A stretch of DNA of 10,610 nucleotides from Trebonia sp036509215 (GTDB taxonomy: Bacteria; Actinomycetota; Actinomycetes; Streptosporangiales; Streptosporangiaceae): the NCBI GenBank assembly GCA_036509215.1, contig DATCGA010000172.1, positions 1 to 10,610 of the forward strand, given 5' to 3'. How positions within the stretch are numbered: the stretch's first letter is position 1; the number at the start of each line of letters is the position of its first letter. Under the pieces are notes generated by a model, which saw only the letters and a program-made list of their open reading frames with translations, was not told the origin of the DNA and made no database searches. This document shows, in pieces, positions 1 to 5,990 of the stretch. The position numbers and the translations under genes were made by a program.

Positions 1-89
1 CGCCCACCGCACCCACCGCACCCACCGCGCCTACCGCCCCACTGCGCCTACCGCCCCCCCTGCGTCCACCGCGCCCACCGCGCCATCAC
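1..89. repeat. Degenerate 9-bp tandem repeat (CGCCCACCG-like), about 10 units, running off the left edge
   Basis: The units read CGCCCACCG, CACCCACCG (twice), CGCCTACCG, CCCCACTG (8 nt), CGCCTACCG, CCCCCCCTG, CGTCCACCG, CGCCCACCG and a decayed CGCCATCAC. Nine bases is three codons, so one strand could encode a repeating Gly-Ala-Val (minus) or Thr-Ala-Pro (plus) tail, but the 8-nt unit breaks that register. No start, RBS or recognisable domain goes with it in the window. It could be the end of a low-complexity coding region whose gene lies to the left, or an intergenic minisatellite. Confidence 0.75.
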
Positions 90-187
90 CGGTAACCCTG
101 GCCCCACGAGTGCCTGCCGTCGGGCGCAGCAAGGAGCCCCAGCATGCCGCCGTGCGCCATTCCACAGATAACAGCAAGATGTGCTCG

Positions 188-256
188 AAGATCTTGGAGA
201 CTTTTTTCCTGGCGGAAGGAAAGCACGCGCCTAGCGTTCCTTCCCTCCAAGATCTT
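188..256. repeat. Long imperfect inverted repeat upstream of the first SDR gene
   Basis: The outer arms AAGATCTTGGAG (188-199) and CTCCAAGATCTT (245-256) are perfectly complementary over 12 bp. The inner arms GGAAGGAA (214-221) and TTCCTTCC (237-244) are complementary over 8 bp. On the right side the two arm segments are contiguous; on the left they are separated by a 14-nt bulge containing six T residues (202-207). Each outer arm contains the self-palindrome AAGATCTT, and T residues follow the right arm (255-258). It could be a transcription terminator of an upstream gene, a leader stem-loop of the SDR transcript, or a paired operator. The stretch is clearly more AT-rich than the genes beside it. 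Confidence 0.7.
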
Positions 257-289
257 TTGGACGAGCCCCGGTGGAGGCGATTCAAGCAG

Positions 290-1105
290 ATGACGACTGT
301 CGCAATCGCGACCGGCGCCGGTCGCGGCATGGGCAAGGCGTGCGCGGCCGCGCTGAGCGGCATGGTCGACGCCCTCGTCCTCGTCGACCTCGACGCCGAG
401 GCGGCGGCAACGACGGCCAGGGAACTAGCGGACCGGTGCGCGCTGGTCGAGCCGTTCGCCGCCGACGTCGCCGACGCGTCCGCGCTGGAGGCGCTCGCGA
501 CCCGGGTCGCGGAGATCGGCACGCTCCGAGCGGTCGCGCACGCGGCCGGCATATCGCCGACGATGGCCGACTGGCGCCGCGTGCTGACCGTCGACCTGGT
601 CGGCACCGCACTGCTCCTCGAGGCGCTGCGGCCGCTGGTCACCGACGGCACCGCGATGGTCTGCTACGCGTCAATGGCGCCGCTGCTGGCGGGCGTGGCC
701 GACCCGGCCGCCGACGCCGCCCTCGACGAGCCGCTCGACCCGCTGCTGCTGGACCGGCTCCACGATGCCCTCGGCGAGACCCTCGAGAACCCGGGCATGG
801 CCTACACCTGGGCCAAGCGCGGCGTCCAGCGGTTCGCGCAGCGGGAGGCGGTCTGGTTCGGCCGCCGCGGCGCGCGCATCTGCTCGGTCTCGCCCGGCAT
901 CATCGACACCCCCCAGGGCCGCCAGGAAGCCGCCGCCCACGCGTCGATGGAAGGATTCGTGGCCCAGACCCCACTCGGCCGTCGCGGCGTGGCCGAAGAG
1001 GCCGCCGCCGTCACCGCGTTCCTCCTGTCCGATCAGGCCAGCTTCGTCAACGGCATCGACCTGCTCGTCGACGGCGGGCTGGTCGCCGCGCTCCGCTGCC
1101 GTTAA
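290..1105 (+). CDS. Short-chain dehydrogenase/reductase, 3-alpha-hydroxysteroid-dehydrogenase-like
   Basis: This is a 271-aa cytoplasmic NAD(P)-dependent oxidoreductase of the classical SDR fold. The N-terminal dinucleotide motif TGAGRGMG is at residues 8-15. An acidic residue after the second strand (VDLD, 32-35) favours NAD. HAAG (84-87) replaces the usual NNAG. The likely catalytic residues are Ser128, Tyr172 and Lys176 (YTWAK), and the C-terminal DGG motif is at 261-263. Ser and Tyr are 44 residues apart instead of about 13; such an insertion is known from the 3-alpha-hydroxysteroid dehydrogenase/carbonyl reductase branch. The substrate (a steroid-like or other secondary alcohol/ketone) is inferred only. 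I chose the ATG at 290 because GGAGG (273-277) precedes it by 12 nt and the SDR fold begins there. The frame is open leftward to the window edge, but the upstream part looks non-coding. The EthD-like gene follows after 32 nt. Confidence 0.9.
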   Translation: MTTVAIATGAGRGMGKACAAALSGMVDALVLVDLDAEAAATTARELADRCALVEPFAADVADASALEALATRVAEIGTLRAVAHAAGISPTMADWRRVLTVDLVGTALLLEALRPLVTDGTAMVCYASMAPLLAGVADPAADAALDEPLDPLLLDRLHDALGETLENPGMAYTWAKRGVQRFAQREAVWFGRRGARICSVSPGIIDTPQGRQEAAAHASMEGFVAQTPLGRRGVAEEAAAVTAFLLSDQASFVNGIDLLVDGGLVAALRCR

Positions 1106-1137
1106 GCCAAGGCTGCCACTTACGTGAGGGAGACAAC

Positions 1138-1458
1138 GTGCCCAAGGGCATCATGCTCGTCCAGTCCGGCCCGTCCGACCCCGCGCGGGAGGACGAGTAC
1201 AACGACTGGTACGCCAACACCCACATCCCGCAGATCTGCGCGGTCCCCGGCATCACCGGCGCGCACCGCTACAAGGCGCTGAACCCGGCCAACGGGGAGG
1301 CAAGGCCCTACCTCGCCATCTACGACCTGGACGCCGACGACCTGACCGACCCGATCAGGGAACTCCGCGCCCGCTCGACATCGGGCGAGATCGAGCGCAG
1401 CGACGTCCTCCAAATGGACCCGCCCCCAGTGACCGCCGTCTACCAGCTGCTCGACTAG
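1138..1458 (+). CDS. Small EthD-like dimeric alpha/beta-barrel protein
   Basis: This 106-aa soluble protein has the pattern of the EthD/DUF4286-like ferredoxin-fold families. There is a first beta strand (KGIMLVQS, 3-10), then the signature EYNDWYANTHIPQICAVPGI (20-39), in which the DWY and H-I-P residues are the family hallmark. A second strand with Tyr (YLAIYDL, 58-64), a helix and a final strand (TAVYQLLD) follow. The GTG start at 1138 is supported by AGGGAG (1127-1132) with a 5-nt spacer. It sits 32 nt after the SDR stop, so the two are probably co-transcribed. Members often accompany dehydrogenases and oxygenases in degradative clusters, but their chemistry is mostly unproven. A role as a small accessory enzyme or binding protein for the SDR pathway is inference. 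Confidence 0.85.
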   Translation: MPKGIMLVQSGPSDPAREDEYNDWYANTHIPQICAVPGITGAHRYKALNPANGEARPYLAIYDLDADDLTDPIRELRARSTSGEIERSDVLQMDPPPVTAVYQLLD

Positions 1459-1480
1459 GGCCTCATCGCCCCTGGTGATC

Positions 1481-1494
1481 CCGGCCTTAGCCGG
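1481..1494. other. Short hairpin between the EthD-like and FUSC genes
   Basis: CCGGC-CTTA-GCCGG can form a perfect 5-bp stem with a 4-nt loop, 22 nt after the EthD-like stop. No T-tract follows, so it is at best a weak terminator or attenuator. Confidence 0.25.
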
Positions 1495-1503
1495 CCTCAC
1501 CGA

Positions 1504-1509
1504 TAACAT
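1504..1509 (+). promoter_or_regulatory. Possible -10 element of a leaderless FUSC transcript
   Basis: TAACAT fits TAnnnT and ends 8 nt before the ATG at 1518. No Shine-Dalgarno sequence precedes that ATG. The combination would suit a leaderless mRNA starting at or very near the start codon. No convincing -35 was found, so this is weak. Confidence 0.3.
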
Positions 1510-1517
1510 GTGCGTCA

Positions 1518-3377
1518 ATGATCCGAGAGCTCGCCGACGCGTTGCGCTCCCGGTGGCAGACCGGGCTCCGCGCCGCCCTGTACGTCGGTATCCCGCTGCT
1601 GGCCGGCGTCGTCGCCGGCCGGGCGAGCTGGGGCGCCGTGGCCTCCCTCGGCGGCTTCGCCGGGTTCTACGGCCCCGCCACCCCGTACCGGCACCGTTTC
1701 AAGCTCACGGCGACCATCGGCATCGCGCTGGCGATCGTGTTTCCGGTCGCCAGTCTGTGCTCATCGCGCGGCTGGCTGGCCGTGCTCTTTGCCGCCGTCG
1801 TCTCGGCGGCCGCGAACTTCGCCTGCACGGCTCTGCGGGTACCGCCGCCACGAGAGTACCTGATCATCCTCGCGACGCTGGCCGGCACCGCGATCCCGGC
1901 CGACTCGGGAGCCGCGGCGCGCGAGTGCGCGCTGGTCGCGGCCGGCGCGGCCCTCGGCGTCCTGGTCACCTTGGCCCCGGCGATGCTCGGCAGGCCGGAC
2001 CGGCTGCCAGCCCAGGCGGTCGCGTCGGCCTGGACCGCAGTGCGCCACGTGCTCGCGACAGTAGGCACCGCTGAAGCCGCACGCGCCGGGAGCACGGCCG
2101 TGGCCACCATTGGGCATGCCCATGAAACCATGCGGCAGGCCCGCCTCCGCGCGAACGACCCGAGGCTCCGGTCACTGGCGGCCGCCGACATCGTCCTGGC
2201 CTCTGCGCTCTCGCTCTCGATAGACGCGCACTCCCGCACCGGTCCACGGGCATCGCCGCGCAACGACCCGATGTGGCAGACCGCCGTCGCGCCCGAAGCC
2301 GCGTCCGCCGCTCGCCGGCTCCTAGCCACAACAACGGGGGAGGGCGCCGCCGAGCCCGGCGTGGCGGTACGCCTGCGCGAAGCCCTCCGCCCCAACAGCG
2401 TCATCGTCCCCGCCGCGCTCAGGATCGGGGTGGCAGTCGCCGTCGGCGCCGGCCTCGGGCGACTGCTCGGGCTCGACCACTCGTACTGGGTCGGGCTGAC
2501 CGCCGCGTCCGCCCTGCAGGCGACCAACTTCAGCTTCGTGGTCCGCCGCTCCGCCCACCGCCTCGCCGGGACCGTCGCCGGAGTCGTTCTCGCCTGGGCG
2601 TTGTTCGCCCTGCACCAGGAGGCCGCGGCGGTCGCCGTGGTGGCGATCGTCGCGCAGTTCTTCGCCGAGGCGTTCATCCGCGTGATCTACGGACTGGCCA
2701 CCGCCTTCATCACCGTGCTGGCCCTGTCGATCTTCGACCTCGCGTCCCCAACAGCAGGCATCGGCTCGGCCATCGGCGCGCGGCTCCTCGACACCCTCAT
2801 CGGCGTGGTGCTGGTCATCATCCTCCGTCTCGTCCTCTGGCCTCAGGCGACGAGAGCCCGGCTGCCGCTCATCCAAGCGGAGACGCTCCGCGCCTCAGCA
2901 GCCGTCTTCGGCCAACGCTGGCTCGAACCTCCCGTTGGTGCGATAAGTCCGTCGGCAATCGCCGGCGGCGGTGCGCCCGGCCAGGCCGGGCTCCCTCCCG
3001 TCGACGCGGCCGGCCCAGCGGTGATCGCTCCCGCCGTGGTGGAGGCCAGGCACCGGGTGCGCGATTCGCTGACCCGACTGCGAGCGGTGTCCGACGACGC
3101 CCTGGCCGACGAAATCACCCGTCGCTCGCCAACGGATCAAGTCACGCTGGCCACCGAGGAACTGGCGATGCTCGCCCTCGGCGTGCCGTTCGATCGCCCC
3201 GCGCCGCCGCCGTCCGCCGCCCGAGCCCTGCTCGACCGCCTGGACCGCCTCGCCGACGCCGTCGAATCACCCGGCGCGCCCGGGTCGGACAGCGCCGCGG
3301 GCGGGACGAGGCTGGACCTGCCCGGCTACCCGCGCACTCGCGCGGCCGTCGAACTTCTCGAGTCCGCGATCGGTTGA
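1518..3377 (+). CDS. FUSC-family integral membrane protein (putative aromatic-compound/efflux transporter)
   Basis: A 619-aa protein with two hydrophobic halves, each with about six membrane segments. By eye these lie at 19-33, 38-52, 64-80, 86-104, 114-128 and 137-155, then 298-316, 322-338, 348-364, 368-384, 388-406 and 417-440. The soluble region between the halves (about 160-295) is charged and helical, and the C-terminal tail (441-619) is cytoplasmic and Pro/Ala-rich. The second half carries the fusaric-acid-resistance (FUSC) signature: YWVGLTAA (323-330) followed by RRSAHRLAGTVAGV (343-356). Relatives include the AaeB and YccS families, linked to export of aromatic acids; the substrate here is unknown. 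The ATG at 1518 begins a typical amphipathic N-terminus, though without an RBS. It follows the EthD-like gene by 59 nt and may be partly co-transcribed with it. Confidence 0.88.
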   Translation: MIRELADALRSRWQTGLRAALYVGIPLLAGVVAGRASWGAVASLGGFAGFYGPATPYRHRFKLTATIGIALAIVFPVASLCSSRGWLAVLFAAVVSAAANFACTALRVPPPREYLIILATLAGTAIPADSGAAARECALVAAGAALGVLVTLAPAMLGRPDRLPAQAVASAWTAVRHVLATVGTAEAARAGSTAVATIGHAHETMRQARLRANDPRLRSLAAADIVLASALSLSIDAHSRTGPRASPRNDPMWQTAVAPEAASAARRLLATTTGEGAAEPGVAVRLREALRPNSVIVPAALRIGVAVAVGAGLGRLLGLDHSYWVGLTAASALQATNFSFVVRRSAHRLAGTVAGVVLAWALFALHQEAAAVAVVAIVAQFFAEAFIRVIYGLATAFITVLALSIFDLASPTAGIGSAIGARLLDTLIGVVLVIILRLVLWPQATRARLPLIQAETLRASAAVFGQRWLEPPVGAISPSAIAGGGAPGQAGLPPVDAAGPAVIAPAVVEARHRVRDSLTRLRAVSDDALADEITRRSPTDQVTLATEELAMLALGVPFDRPAPPPSAARALLDRLDRLADAVESPGAPGSDSAAGGTRLDLPGYPRTRAAVELLESAIG

Positions 3378-3505
3378 GCCGGGGCGCCCAAGGGCCGCTC
3401 CCCGCACAGGGCGCGGATTCAGCCAGCACCAGCCGTTCTGCGCATCAGTAAGGCGAGCGCTCCCGCCGTTTCGCCATCCGGTCTCTGTGGCTCAGAATTG
3501 ATCCC
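3378..3505. other. Intergenic gap between the FUSC gene and the 164-aa gene
   Basis: These 128 nt contain no ORF of merit. A short GCCC/GGGC pairing near 3385-3397 is too weak to call a terminator. A poor -10-like CAGAAT (3493-3498) ends 7 nt before the next start. Confidence 0.4.
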
Positions 3506-4000
3506 GTGAAGACGATTGCGCTGGCCGACGGTGACGTCGGCTGGGTGTTCCCGCATTTCGACAACCAGCCGGGGGTGATGGAGGCGTTGTCCGCAGCCGA
3601 TGCGCACATGCGGCGGCTCGCGGACCACCTCGGGGTGACGCCAGGCTGGACGGGCAGCGGACTGGAGTTCCACCAGCTGGCGAGTGTCACCGACCTCTTC
3701 GGCTGCGCCGAGACCCGCGACGTCACCTTCGTCGCCGAACTCGAATCCGGCGTCCTCGGCCCGGAACCGCGCAGAGAAGGCGGCCCGCCATGGGAGGTCA
3801 GCGCGAACATCGCGGTCCGCTGCGACGCGCACGTCGACTGCGGGATGCACATCATCGAGGAATGGCCCGCATCCCGCCACGACTCCCCGCAGGAAGCAGC
3901 AACCGCCCTCGCTAAAGCTGCGCAGTGGCTGCATGACCGCGGCGCTGCCGAGCCGCCCACTTCCTGGCGTCGCCGCGATCCCCCCAGCGGCCACAGTTGA
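3506..4000 (+). CDS. Conserved-looking hypothetical protein, 164 aa
   Basis: I do not recognise the family. The protein has no signal peptide or membrane segment, so it is probably cytoplasmic. It has an N-terminal acidic/aromatic segment (ADGDVGWVFPHFDN, 7-20), a helix (26-42), a central beta-rich portion (VTFVAELES, 73-81; SANIAVRCDAHVDCGMHIIEEW, 99-120) with three Cys (67, 106, 112), and a predicted C-terminal helix (128-145) followed by a basic Pro-rich tail. The GTG at 3506 is the natural start; no Shine-Dalgarno is visible, but CAGAAT ends 7 nt upstream, so the mRNA could be leaderless. Codon bias matches the neighbouring genes, which supports coding. It converges with the alpha/beta hydrolase gene, separated by 93 nt. 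Nothing in its surroundings suggests a function. Confidence 0.7.
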   Translation: MKTIALADGDVGWVFPHFDNQPGVMEALSAADAHMRRLADHLGVTPGWTGSGLEFHQLASVTDLFGCAETRDVTFVAELESGVLGPEPRREGGPPWEVSANIAVRCDAHVDCGMHIIEEWPASRHDSPQEAATALAKAAQWLHDRGAAEPPTSWRRRDPPSGHS

Positions 4001-4034
4001 ACGCGCCGGCCGAGGATGGCCCAGATGGTCGTGT

Positions 4035-4047
4035 GGCGGGACCCGCC
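4035..4047. other. Weak hairpin in the convergent gap
   Basis: GGCGG-GAC-CCGCC gives a 5-bp stem between the ends of two converging genes (4000 and 4094). It lacks a T-tract on either strand, so it might be a GC-rich bidirectional terminator, but the evidence is thin. Confidence 0.25.
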
Positions 4048-4093
4048 GGGGAGATCAACGTGAGGCAGTAGCCGGGCCTGTCGTATCAGTCGG

Positions 4094-4966
4094 CTAGTCG
4101 AGCGTCTCCTCCGCCCACTCCTGCAGCACCGGCGCCAGCGTCGGCCAGCCGACGAACAGCCCCTCGCCGCTGGCACCGGGACGGGCGGACGAGCGGTCGT
4201 TCCACTCGGTGTCGCCCCACGGCGGCTCGACCAGCCGGGCGGTCGGCAGCAGCTTGGCCAGGCTCTCCGAGGTCGCCCTGGTGTGGTTGTAGTCGCTCGC
4301 GCCGCTGCGGAACACCAGCGTCGGCACGTCGAACGAGCGCGCGTCCTCGTCGGGCAGGCCGGGCACCAACTGGCCGCCGCAGGGGCAGTAGGCCGCCATC
4401 CAGCGCTCCATCGTGGCCGTGAACTCGGCCCGGTCCTGCCGCAGGAACAGCTCCCGGTTGGCCGGGTTCCGCTCGATGACCTCGGCCCACTCGGGCAGGG
4501 CGGCCACGTCCGCCATCGTTCCGTTCCAGGCCGTCTTGAGCGACCCGTTGCAGTAGTGCACGCCCAGCACCATCAGCCCGAACACGCCGCCGCTGATCCA
4601 CCACATCGCCAACCCGGACGCCACGTCGCGGTGGCGGGCCGCGGTCAGCAGCGAGACCCGGGCGCCGCCCGACCCGCCGACGATCACGGCGGGCGCCATC
4701 CCGAGCTCCCGCAGCAGGCCGGCCAGCACGTCCGCCTGCATCGCCGACTCCGACGCCCCGGTGAAGCAGACGTCCGACGCCCCGCAGTTCGGCCGGTCCC
4801 AGATCAGCACCCGGTTGCCGCGCTCGGCCAGCGCCACCGCGAGCTCGCGCACCCCCGGCGAGTCCTTGCTGAACCGGCCGCCCGGCGTGATCACCCACGG
4901 CCGGCCGCCCTCGTCGCCGATGACCTCGTAAGAGACAGAGAGAGCGTTCACTCGTATGTTCGCCAC
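4094..4966 (-). CDS. Alpha/beta-hydrolase fold protein
   Basis: A 290-aa soluble protein of the alpha/beta-hydrolase superfamily. The oxyanion-region motif WVITPGG is at 24-30, followed by WDRPNCGASD (56-65). The nucleophile elbow GGSGGA (97-102) has Ser99 as probable nucleophile. The post-strand-6 motif VFRSGASDYNHT (218-229) has Asp225 as probable catalytic acid. The usual late catalytic His is not evident: no His occurs after residue 228, and the expected position reads EPPWGDTEWNDR (247-258). The substrate cannot be told from sequence; hydrolysis of an ester or C-C bond is the family default. The GTG start at 4966 is chosen because homology-like sequence begins there; no Shine-Dalgarno is adjacent. 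A palindrome (4967-4985) directly abuts the start and overlaps a -10. The gene lies 85 nt downstream of the MerR gene. Confidence 0.9.
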   Translation of the reverse strand: MANIRVNALSVSYEVIGDEGGRPWVITPGGRFSKDSPGVRELAVALAERGNRVLIWDRPNCGASDVCFTGASESAMQADVLAGLLRELGMAPAVIVGGSGGARVSLLTAARHRDVASGLAMWWISGGVFGLMVLGVHYCNGSLKTAWNGTMADVAALPEWAEVIERNPANRELFLRQDRAEFTATMERWMAAYCPCGGQLVPGLPDEDARSFDVPTLVFRSGASDYNHTRATSESLAKLLPTARLVEPPWGDTEWNDRSSARPGASGEGLFVGWPTLAPVLQEWAEETLD

Positions 4967-4985
4967 AGGAGAACATTATTCTCCT
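4967..4985. promoter_or_regulatory. Perfect operator-like palindrome abutting the hydrolase start
   Basis: AGGAGAA-CATTA-TTCTCCT is a perfect inverted repeat of 7-bp arms around a 5-nt AT-rich centre. It touches the GTG start (4966) and covers the predicted -10, where a bound repressor would block RNA polymerase. The geometry suits a TetR- or GntR-type dimer. It does not resemble the MerR dyad found at 5907-5925, so the regulator may be encoded elsewhere. Confidence 0.7.
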
Positions 4986-5003
4986 AATAAGCGAACGACA
5001 CAA
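4973..5003 (-). promoter_or_regulatory. Probable leaderless promoter of the hydrolase gene
   Basis: On the minus strand TTGTGT (5003-4998) and TAATGT (4978-4973) are separated by 19 nt. Six bases then precede the GTG at 4966, so transcription would begin at the start codon. This agrees with the missing Shine-Dalgarno. The -35 is only half consensus, and the long spacer may mean activation is needed. Confidence 0.5.
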
Positions 5004-5051
5004 CCGAAGGGCCGGGGACGGCTAACCTACCGACCTCGGACCCGCCGTCCT

Positions 5052-5855
5052 TCACCGGAGCGGAACGCTGAGGTCGCAGACCGGGGTATCGGGATCGGCG
5101 GTCCGCTGATCTGCGATCAGGACCTGGCGCAGCGCCCCGGCCGGTGCGCGCCGGTGTTCCCTGACCCACGCATCGAGCGCGTCGACGGCCGGGGCCAACG
5201 CGGGCCAGCCGATATCCTTCATCGCGACCCGAATGAACACCTCCTCGTGGGAGGACTCCAGCCGTGCCTGGAGGTCGGGGTCAGCGGGATCGGCCGCCAC
5301 CGGGCGGCATAGTTCCACCGGTCCGTCGCTGTCGTCGCTGACCTCTCCGTAGTAGACGACAAACGGGCAGCCGGCGATGCCCTCGATGCCCGGACCCGCC
5401 GCCCGCAGCCGGGCGAAGGCGCCGTCGAAGAAGGCGTCAGTCTGGCCCGCGTGCACGTGCCGGGTGATAGCCGCGAGCGTGCGGTCGGGGATCTCCCGGA
5501 TCTGAATGTCATACCTGGCCATGTCGACTCCCTTGAGTCTTGCCTGGATGTAGGAGACAAGGGCCCGCCGCTCGGCGGTGACCGACTCGATGTCCGCCCA
5601 GTAGCCGCCGATCGCCTCGGCCGCCTCGTTCGGGAGCTTCGCCACGACGTCCGCGATGATCGTCAGCGGCATCCCAAGCCGCCGAAGCTGCGCGACTAGC
5701 CGCGCACCGTCCACCTGGTCCTCGCTGTAGAAGCGGTAGCCGCTGGCCGGGTCGATGCGCGCCGGCGGTACCAGCCCGAGTTGGTCGTACAGGCGCAGCG
5801 CCTTGGCGGACAGCCGGGTACGTTCGGCGAACGCGCCGATCGTCATCAGGTCCAT
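5052..5855 (-). CDS. MerR-family transcriptional regulator with GyrI-like effector-binding domain
   Basis: A 267-aa DNA-binding regulator of the BmrR type. The N-terminal winged helix (residues 4-72) shows the MerR hallmarks: MTIGAFAERTRLSAKALRLYDQLGLVPP (4-31), then the wing SGYRFYSEDQ (38-47) and the LRRLGMPL helix (57-64). A coiled-coil dimerisation helix follows (about 80-112). The C-terminal GyrI-like domain (115-267) contains YYGEVSDDSDGPVELCRPV (168-186), a pattern of effector-binding domains that take hydrophobic or cationic ligands. The ATG at 5855 is preferred over an upstream in-frame ATG because AGGAGG lies 6 nt upstream. MerR-type promoters are activated by twisting a 19-nt spacer, and exactly such a promoter with a dyad lies at 5896-5926, so autoregulation is likely. 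The hydrolase 85 nt downstream is a possible second target. Confidence 0.93.
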   Translation of the reverse strand: MDLMTIGAFAERTRLSAKALRLYDQLGLVPPARIDPASGYRFYSEDQVDGARLVAQLRRLGMPLTIIADVVAKLPNEAAEAIGGYWADIESVTAERRALVSYIQARLKGVDMARYDIQIREIPDRTLAAITRHVHAGQTDAFFDGAFARLRAAGPGIEGIAGCPFVVYYGEVSDDSDGPVELCRPVAADPADPDLQARLESSHEEVFIRVAMKDIGWPALAPAVDALDAWVREHRRAPAGALRQVLIADQRTADPDTPVCDLSVPLR

Positions 5856-5861
5856 CGGTCT

Positions 5862-5868
5862 CCTCCTG
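5862..5868 (-). promoter_or_regulatory. Strong Shine-Dalgarno that fixes the MerR start
   Basis: On the minus strand AGGAGGA begins 13 nt upstream of ATG 5855 and ends a few bases before it. This rules out the longer reading from an ATG at 5900, which would start around the predicted -10. Confidence 0.8.
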
Positions 5869-5870
5869 AA

Positions 5871-5888
5871 CCGGGCAGTTTTGCCCGG
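5871..5888. promoter_or_regulatory. Perfect stem-loop at the predicted 5' end of the MerR mRNA
   Basis: CCGGGCA-GTTT-TGCCCGG has 7-bp arms and a 4-nt loop. It lies between the predicted transcription start (about 5889) and the Shine-Dalgarno. As RNA it would be a cap-like 5' hairpin directly ahead of an exposed AGGAGG; as DNA it could be a second operator. It is not a terminator for the minus strand, since there is no following U-tract. Confidence 0.6.
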
Positions 5889-5895
5889 CAGCCGG

Positions 5896-5926
5896 AGCAT
5901 GCAGCCTGACCCAAGGGAAGGGTCAA
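5896..5926 (-). promoter_or_regulatory. MerR-type promoter with 19-nt spacer and operator dyad
   Basis: On the minus strand TTGACC (5926-5921) and CATGCT (5901-5896) are separated by 19 nt, longer than the usual 17. A 6-bp inverted repeat, TGACCC-7 nt-GGGTCA (5925-5907), overlaps the -35 and fills the spacer. This is the architecture of promoters activated by MerR proteins, and it lies directly upstream of the MerR gene. Confidence 0.75.
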
Positions 5927-5990
5927 GCGACGCTGGCCGTGACCTCCCTGCCGCCCACGTCGTCGACCCGGCCTTTTTCAGCGGGCGAAG

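Noticed and set aside
110..289. N-terminal extension of the SDR from an upstream ATG at 110
   Set aside because: The added residues run through the inverted repeat and match no SDR extension. The ATG at 290 has an RBS and starts exactly before the cofactor strand.
31..651. 206-codon minus-strand ORF opposite the first SDR
   Set aside because: It is Ser/Ala/Arg-rich shadow sequence opposite a well-supported SDR, with no RBS or domain.
1667..2677. 336-codon minus-strand ORF within the FUSC gene
   Set aside because: Antisense shadow in high-GC DNA; the plus strand encodes clear membrane segments and the FUSC signature.
3419..3994. 191-codon minus-strand ORF opposite the 164-aa gene
   Set aside because: Its composition is typical of antisense frames, and the plus-strand reading has better codon bias and a more protein-like secondary structure pattern. 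Some doubt remains because the plus-strand family is unrecognised.
4283..4987. 234-codon plus-strand ORF opposite the hydrolase
   Set aside because: His/Arg-rich shadow of a confident alpha/beta hydrolase.
5856..5900. Longer MerR start at the ATG at 5900
   Set aside because: It would begin within the predicted -10 and translate the hairpin; the strong AGGAGG serves the ATG at 5855.
5971..5980. T-run CCTTTTTCAG as a terminator near the SDR end
   Set aside because: On the plus strand no convincing stem precedes it and no plus-strand gene ends there; on the minus strand it would be an A-run.
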